A stretch of 64,000 bases of DNA from Phaseolus vulgaris (Eukaryota > Streptophyta > Magnoliopsida > Fabales > Fabaceae): positions 11,727,298-11,791,297 of the forward strand of contig NC_023749.2 in the NCBI RefSeq assembly GCF_000499845.2. Direction: 5' to 3'. A model generated the notes under the pieces. The model was given only the letters and a program-made list of their open reading frames with translations, was not told the origin of the DNA and searched no databases. Shown here piece after piece: positions 59,640 through 64,000 of the stretch; within the stretch, counting starts at the first letter, position 1, and the number at the start of each line of letters is the position of its first letter. The translations under genes and the position numbers were made by a program.

Positions 59640-60025
59640 GCCGACTGTCCACTTGCTCGATTAACATCGCAAGTGCCGGCCTACCGAATGCCCACTTGCT
59701 CGATTAACATCACAAGTGCCGGTCTACCGAACGCCCACATTTTACTCGCTCAAATCCTACATTCGCAAATAGTGGCCGATCGCCCATATTTTACTTGCTC
59801 GAATTTAACGTTCGCAACCAAATGGCCGATCGCCCATATTTTACTTGCTCGAATTTAACATTCACAATTGATGGCCGATCGCCCATTTTTTACTTGCTCG
59901 AATTTAACGTTCGCAACCAAATAGCCGATCGCCCATATTTTACTTGCTCGAATTTAACATTCACAATTGATGGCCGATCGCCCATTTTTTACTTGCTCGA
60001 ATTCAACGTTCGCAATTATGGCCGA
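59640..60025 (+). repeat. Tandem repeats between pol and the antisense gene of the Tat element
   Basis: About five units of 49-50 bp from about 59773, each containing TGGCCGATCGCCCATATTTT followed by ACTTGCTCGAATTTAAC. They alternate between endings GTTCGCAACCAAA and ATTCACAATTGA, giving a dimeric higher-order period near 99 bp. Upstream are two to three older relatives with GACTGTCCACTTGCTCGATT and AACATCRCAAGTGCCGG. The array follows directly after the integrase end. Confidence 0.93.
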
Positions 60026-60211
60026 CTGCCCGCATCAATGGCAGACCGATTGTTTAACTTGTCAAATTTCATGCCAAACTGATAAAAGGAAACGATATAT
60101 TGATAAACAAGAAGCACCGGGCGATACATCAAAACACAAAATAAGAAGGCCACGCCCCGGCCTCGGAAGATGCTAAAAAAGGAAAAGGCCACAACCCGGC
60201 CAAAGACAAAC

Positions 60212-61327
60212 CTAATCCTGGATATTAATGCATTCACCCTCCTCAGCCTCGACCTCCTTACCCCGAACCTTAGCCTCCCCCTTCTCGGTCCCGGCCAGTT
60301 CAGTTTCCTGAGCAGTTAAGGCGGCCACCTCAGCACTTGGCATTAATCGACCCTGGTAGACCTCACAATCAAGGTTAAACTCACCAGTGGCCGGCGGTCC
60401 TCCATAAAGCACATGCGCTTGACGCACGGCCCTTTCGAAGCACTGCTTCAGCAACTCCTCGACCTCTTCATAATTTTCATCAAGCTCAGCCTCAACTTGC
60501 TTCTTGGCAAGTTGAAGGGCGACCATCTCAGTGGCCGAGGCAGAAAGCTGCTTACCCCTCTCCTCGACCAGCTCCTTTAATTTGGCAATTTCAGCAGCCG
60601 CCCTCAACCTCTCGTCCTCCAGCTGCCGTCTCGCCTCGGCCGCCTCCTTCTGCGACAACTCCTTCTCGGCCGCCTCCGTAGCAATCAGGGCCAATAGGTT
60701 GGTGTTGGCAGCTAGAGATTGCTCCAAGTCATGATTGGCCTCAGACAGCTTGTGCTCCAAGGCCGACACCTCCTCGGCCTGACGCTCTCGGCCAACAAGC
60801 CCGCCCTGAAAGAGGACGACCGAGCGGCACATCAATTCAAAGCCACTCTTTAGGAGGTCCGAGGGAGAGACGTCTCGAAGGGAGTCTCGAGCCTCATCTG
60901 GAAGAGCCACGCGAACTCTTCGAGAAAATCGGTAACCACCCCCCAGGAGGTCGAAAGGCGTGGGGGCCGCCCGAGCGTCGACTTCCGATGGCCCGGCTAC
61001 CACATGCACCAAAGGCCCGGGCGAGCGTGTCACTGCCTCGGCAATCCCTCGCCGAGAAGGAAGAGGCGTCGGCATGGACCCGGGCGATCGGGTGGTGGTG
61101 GCAATATTGCTAACGTCCCTCGGAAGTTTCTTGGACCTGTGGGTGGGGCCGACCGACCCCTTGGACTTGTGAGAAGGACCAGCCGCCCCTGTATCGCTCG
61201 GCGACGGGATCACCTCTAAACTCCGACGGCCCTTGCGATCGGCCGCTTTTTGTCGGTGCTTGTCGAGTACGCTAACGGCCGCCGGTCGTTCGTTAACCAT
61301 GATTTCTGCAAAACAAAAAATAAACAA
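60212..61327 (-). CDS. Tat antisense ORF, C-terminal exon (coiled coil)
   Basis: 371 codons are open on the minus strand. The first natural Met is probably at the word EIMVNERPAAVS, or this part is entered by splicing from the ORF at 62411-61389: a TTTTGCAG acceptor lies just before EIMVNERP. It has a basic, Ser/Pro-rich segment (residues 20-130), the block FELMCRSVVLFQGGLVGRER (about residues 170-190) and a long heptad-like coiled coil (about 190-310, rich in Ala, Glu, Lys and Leu). An acidic end follows (EVEAEEGECINIQD). This arrangement is the usual C-terminal half of the putative gypsy-type transposon proteins (Pfam Transposase_28 family members) found antisense in Tat elements. Its role in transposition is not established. 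Confidence 0.82.
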   Translation of the reverse strand: MFIFCFAEIMVNERPAAVSVLDKHRQKAADRKGRRSLEVIPSPSDTGAAGPSHKSKGSVGPTHRSKKLPRDVSNIATTTRSPGSMPTPLPSRRGIAEAVTRSPGPLVHVVAGPSEVDARAAPTPFDLLGGGYRFSRRVRVALPDEARDSLRDVSPSDLLKSGFELMCRSVVLFQGGLVGRERQAEEVSALEHKLSEANHDLEQSLAANTNLLALIATEAAEKELSQKEAAEARRQLEDERLRAAAEIAKLKELVEERGKQLSASATEMVALQLAKKQVEAELDENYEEVEELLKQCFERAVRQAHVLYGGPPATGEFNLDCEVYQGRLMPSAEVAALTAQETELAGTEKGEAKVRGKEVEAEEGECINIQD

Positions 61328-61386
61328 GTTAGATCACACGTAAGTCAAAAGAGACCGACCGCCCTAGACAAGCCTAAACACATACC
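61313..61386 (-). other. Likely intron in the antisense gene
   Basis: On the minus strand a GTATGTGTTTAGG donor-like word (from about 61386) follows the stop of the upstream ORF, and a T-rich tract ending TTTTGCAG (to about 61313) precedes the downstream ORF. The gap of about 74 nt is a typical minimal plant intron. As written, the upstream frame meets TGA two codons before the donor and the phase does not match, so a join would need a point change; this copy may be defective or may use another donor. Confidence 0.45.
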
Positions 61387-61388
61387 CC

Positions 61389-62411
61389 TCACGGCCGCCC
61401 ATCGCGCGACTTGGTATACGCGCCGATCAGCCCCCGGCATGGAAGCTTCCTCGGTAGGGCGTCAAAAAGGGCAAGAACCCCCAACTCGTCCTCACCCTCT
61501 GTCGGCCTCGGCCACTCCTTGAAATCACAGGGATTCCGAGTCCAGTATAGAGGGAACCTCGACCGACCGGCCGAGTCAAAAAAGAAGAGGGTCGCCTCGG
61601 GACGAATGACGACCTTCACAAACCTCTCCTTGAAACGTTTATACGAGAGGGCGAAGGAGTCAAACAACACCAAGCCCGGCCGCCCGGCCAAAGAATGCCA
61701 AGCAGCCTTTTGGGCGGGGTGAGACTTATAATAAGAAAGTAAACAAGAGGGGGTGGGATGAAGGTGCATAACATCACACAACAGGCGAAAGGCCAGAAGG
61801 GACGCCCAGGTATTCGGGTGAACCTGGGTAGGAGCCACGTTAAGCGTCTGAAGGACGCCCATCGTAAACTCGTCAAAAGGGAGAGAAACATAAAGGTCTT
61901 TGAAAAAACAGGCATACATATAAAAAAATGGGGGACCAACACCTGGCCGCCCCATGCACACGCTTTCGGCCGCCCCACAAGGCAAGACGTCGAAGTAACT
62001 CGAGTACTCTTCCGCCTTTAAGATCGGATGACGGGCCAAGAACTTGGCCACAGACAACTCGGTCTCATAGAGGGACGAGATCTCGACTACTCGAGGATCC
62101 ACCCAGCTAAGGTCCTCCAAAGGAATAGCCGCCAGGGGAGAGTCCGGCCGACCAGCAACGTCAGCCGGGATATCCATCAGAAGAGAATCTGATCGATCAA
62201 CAGCGTTGGCCGAGACATCCCCCCTAACAACCTCTACCCGGGGCGACACCTCGGCCACCCCAACCGAGGTAGGCTCGGCAGAGGAGGTGGAAGAAGAGGA
62301 AAAAGAGGAAGAGGAAGATGACGACGACTTTTCGAAACGGGGAGGGCGACCGAGAGAAGGAGAAGAATGGCCGGACGAGGAAGACGTTAGCCGAGACACG
62401 GTCGACATCAC
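61389..62411 (-). CDS. Tat antisense ORF, N-terminal exon (Transposase_28-like)
   Basis: 340 codons on the minus strand starting MMSTVSRLTSS. A Ser-rich low-complexity N-terminus (residues 1-50, containing a serine run) is followed by an acidic linker. A conserved globular domain occupies about residues 110-335 (FLARHPILKAEEYSSYFDVL, PFFYMYACFFKDLYVSLPFD, WASLLAFRLLCDVMHLHPTP, RFPLYWTRNPCDFKEWPRP). This matches the family called putative gypsy-type transposon (Transposase_28). It stops at TGA near 61389, just before a likely intron, after which the coiled-coil half follows at 61327-60212. A TATA box lies about 150 bp upstream. It is intact while the sense gag-pol is broken. Confidence 0.85.
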   Translation of the reverse strand: MMSTVSRLTSSSSGHSSPSLGRPPRFEKSSSSSSSSFSSSSTSSAEPTSVGVAEVSPRVEVVRGDVSANAVDRSDSLLMDIPADVAGRPDSPLAAIPLEDLSWVDPRVVEISSLYETELSVAKFLARHPILKAEEYSSYFDVLPCGAAESVCMGRPGVGPPFFYMYACFFKDLYVSLPFDEFTMGVLQTLNVAPTQVHPNTWASLLAFRLLCDVMHLHPTPSCLLSYYKSHPAQKAAWHSLAGRPGLVLFDSFALSYKRFKERFVKVVIRPEATLFFFDSAGRSRFPLYWTRNPCDFKEWPRPTEGEDELGVLALFDALPRKLPCRGLIGAYTKSRDGRP

Positions 62412-62550
62412 TAACCTTGTAAATAAATGGACGAGGCCGAACCTAGTAAGAATGGGCGAGAAGTCGCTCGGATCTCAGAGCTGGGGGCGAAAGAACACTC
62501 AACTCAGAAAAAGCTCAGAAATGAAGACACAACGTCACGGCACCATGGAG

Positions 62551-62564
62551 ACCCCTATTTATAA
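62551..62564 (-). promoter_or_regulatory. TATA box for the antisense gene
   Basis: On the minus strand TTATAAATAGGGGT lies about 140-155 bp before the ATG at 62411, in a GC-rich setting where a chance TATA is unlikely. Immediately upstream (minus sense) is the palindrome AGGCCCATGGGCCT, which contains GGCCCA/TGGGCC words seen in many plant promoters. This suggests transcription that does not depend on the LTR. Confidence 0.6.
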
Positions 62565-62805
62565 GGCCCATGGGCCTCGGGATGCGAAACGTCAATCCAA
62601 TCTCAACCGTTGGATCTTGCAGATCTAACGGTCCATAAACTCCCCCGCCCAAAAAACCCCTCATCAATGCACGTCACGTCACGTCGTCTGAGGTCATGTC
62701 ACGCCGCCTAGTCAAGTCATACCTCGAGAAATGGAATGCCCGCGACCGAGGGAGGCCGACCGACTCCCATCATTAAAGACTCATCGGGCATAACTTACGC
62801 ATCTG

Positions 62806-62826
62806 CCCTTGAGCCTGGGGGGCAAG
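62806..62826 (+). other. Polypurine-rich stretch before the 3' LTR
   Basis: GCCTGGGGGGCAAG directly abuts the 3' LTR start (TGTACCGG at 62827). The position is that of the plus-strand primer; the G-rich run is interrupted by C and T, which is tolerated in this lineage. Confidence 0.6.
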
Positions 62827-63533
62827 TGTACCGGCACTGGGCGAGGTTGGGACCCACCTGCCTGCCCGATGCCTAGTCAACCTGACCGAGAGACCAAGAG
62901 GTCAAGACCTTTGTAGACTTGGCCGAACGACCGAGAGGCCGAGACCTTTGGAGGCTTGGCCGAGCGACCGAGAGGCTAAGACCTTTGGAGGCTTGGCCGA
63001 GAGACTGAGAGGTCGAGACCTTTGGAGACTTAGCCAAGAGGCCGAGACCTTAGAAGACTTAACTTAGACGGCCGAAGACCACAGGTATTTGGCCGATGGC
63101 CGACCCTCACCATGGGAATTTGGCCGATGGCCGTACCCCATTACAATTAACGCTTAAACGGAGATCAGTGAAGCTAATCCATCATCAAGAATTAGGTAAT
63201 GCAACCCTAAGCGCTATCCACCTCGATAAACGGGCCCAACAAGGTAGGTCCACTAGAATAATATAAATAGCATGCATTTTAAGGAGTAAGGTATGTCATT
63301 TATTACTGTTCACCTACCTCAGAGCTGACCACCCGCTTTACTGACTTGAGCGTCGGAGTGCCTTCGTAGGTACCCCCACCATCCGGTGTTCACCCGACGA
63401 CCGAGTCCCGAGTGCCGAAGGATAAGCAGGAGGACGAGAAAGATCCCAGTTCGTCACCCAGTCACCTGCCCGACCGAAGGAAGAAGAAGAAAACTTCAAT
63501 AGTTCTCTAGGTCCCATCTCCCTAGCAGGAACA
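62827..63533 (+). repeat. 3' LTR of the Tat element
   Basis: 707 bp, same ends as the 5' LTR (TGTACCGG...AGGAACA) with no length difference. About 18 substitutions separate the two, nearly all transitions. The U3 subrepeats and the TATA-like AATAATATAAATAGCA are kept. Confidence 0.95.
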
Positions 63534-63606
63534 AAAATATAAAGTTATATTTTAAATATTGTAATTTGAAATATAATTTTATATTTTGGATAATATAAAG
63601 TATAAC

Positions 63607-63647
<41 letters not shown>

Positions 63648-64000
63648 CAAATTGCAGTATTGGATTTTGATTGTATAATTCAAAATATAAATTTATATTT
63701 TGTATTGTACAATCTAAAGGATATTTATGGATTAGGGAATATTTTTAAAATTGGACAATGCAAAATATAACTTTATATTATGTATGCACAATCCAGAAGG
63801 TATAGACTGGCTTAGGAAATACTTTTCGGATTGTATAATTCAAAATATAAGTTTATATTTCAGACTGTACAATTTAGAATATAGTTTTCTATACCAGTTT
63901 ATATTGCAGAATATTAGTATAGACATTCCCCTTTAGACTGTCTAGACAAGGTGTCCCATAATAGACCATCTATACCTGGTCTACATTGACTAGAGAATAC
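63534..64000. repeat. Hairpin-unit AT-rich repeat flanking the Tat element
   Basis: Four or so units, each an imperfect hairpin whose arms read like ATTGTATAATTCAAAATATA and TTTATATTTTGTATTGTACAAT. They are centred near 63580, 63693, 63772 and 63852, with a spacing of about 80 bp in the last three. A (TA)n tract lies at about 63611-63645. The sequence left of the Tat element (53940-53972) is half of one more such hairpin; the element split it. No gene is present to the window end; the frame at 63751-63936 is a product of the repeat. Confidence 0.65.

Larger units (their letters stand above)
53973..63533 (+). mobile_element. Full-length Ty3/gypsy element, Tat lineage, non-autonomous
   Basis: A 9561-bp element with 707-bp LTRs on both sides and 5-bp flanks GAAAT (53968-53972) and AAAAT (63534-63538). 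In order: LTR, primer-binding site, gag, protease, a remnant of RT, RNase H, integrase, a tandem-repeat tract, an antisense two-ORF gene, a polypurine-rich stretch and LTR. RNase H and integrase type and the extra ORF between pol and the 3' LTR fit the Tat group (Retand-like). The coding region has several frameshifts, a stop in RNase H and loss of the RT core, so this copy could move only with help from intact relatives. It is strikingly GC-rich compared with its flanks. Confidence 0.93.

Noticed and set aside
1..64000. tRNA, rRNA, snoRNA, CRISPR, bacterial defence or biosynthetic cluster
   Set aside because: No RNA-gene signatures or repeat-spacer array with constant repeat length were seen. 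The palindrome clusters have variable spacers of 10-40 bp and repeats too short for CRISPR, and the DNA is plainly plant nuclear.

Overview
This window is plant nuclear DNA: very AT-rich intergenic sequence, two intron-containing protein genes with canonical GT-AG introns, and dense LTR retrotransposons, CACTA elements, LINEs and MITEs. The repeat types and the two proteins point to a dicot; a phaseoloid legume (Phaseolus/Vigna type) is my best guess, but that is inference. No rRNA, tRNA, CRISPR or bacterial-style operon was seen.

Layout. (1) 1-13 kb: a seven-exon gene on the + strand (CDS 1495-11612) for a secreted, GPI-anchored protein of the Arabidopsis At1g61900 (SPARK-domain) type. Intron 2 is swollen by a decayed Ty3/gypsy fragment. 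Intron 5 is swollen by a Copia element that landed 14 bp after the splice donor and itself carries a foldback insertion. (2) 13-41 kb: a gene-free repeat landscape. It holds solo LTRs of at least three families, a 2-kb CACTA element with a solo LTR nested inside, a CACTA MITE, two 5'-truncated LINE copies, a degenerate tandem array interrupted by two insertions, a 1.2-kb TAA-flanked DNA element, a 60-bp minisatellite and three clusters of short palindromes. (3) 41.3-47 kb: a seven-exon MATE transporter gene (DETOXIFICATION 40 type, 517 aa) on the + strand. (4) 47.7-53.9 kb: a third solo LTR of the 2-kb family with a nested LTR-like insertion, then AT-rich inverted-repeat DNA. (5) 53973-63533: a complete 9.56-kb Ty3/gypsy element of the Tat lineage with 707-bp LTRs about 2.5% diverged. 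It has a frameshifted gag-pol that lacks the reverse-transcriptase core, a tandem-repeat tract after pol, and an antisense gene (two ORFs separated by a likely intron) with its own TATA box.

The two host genes are unrelated in function as far as the sequence shows: one is a putative cell-surface glycoprotein, the other a membrane exporter. Most of what is unusual here is how the mobile elements were built, nested and lost. Element boundaries are well supported where target-site duplications (TSDs) could be read: TCTAC, TATTT, CATAT, AAT, AAC and TAA are perfect, and GTTTC/GTATC, AGCTC/GGCTC and GAAAT/AAAAT differ at one base. All counts and alignments were made by eye.
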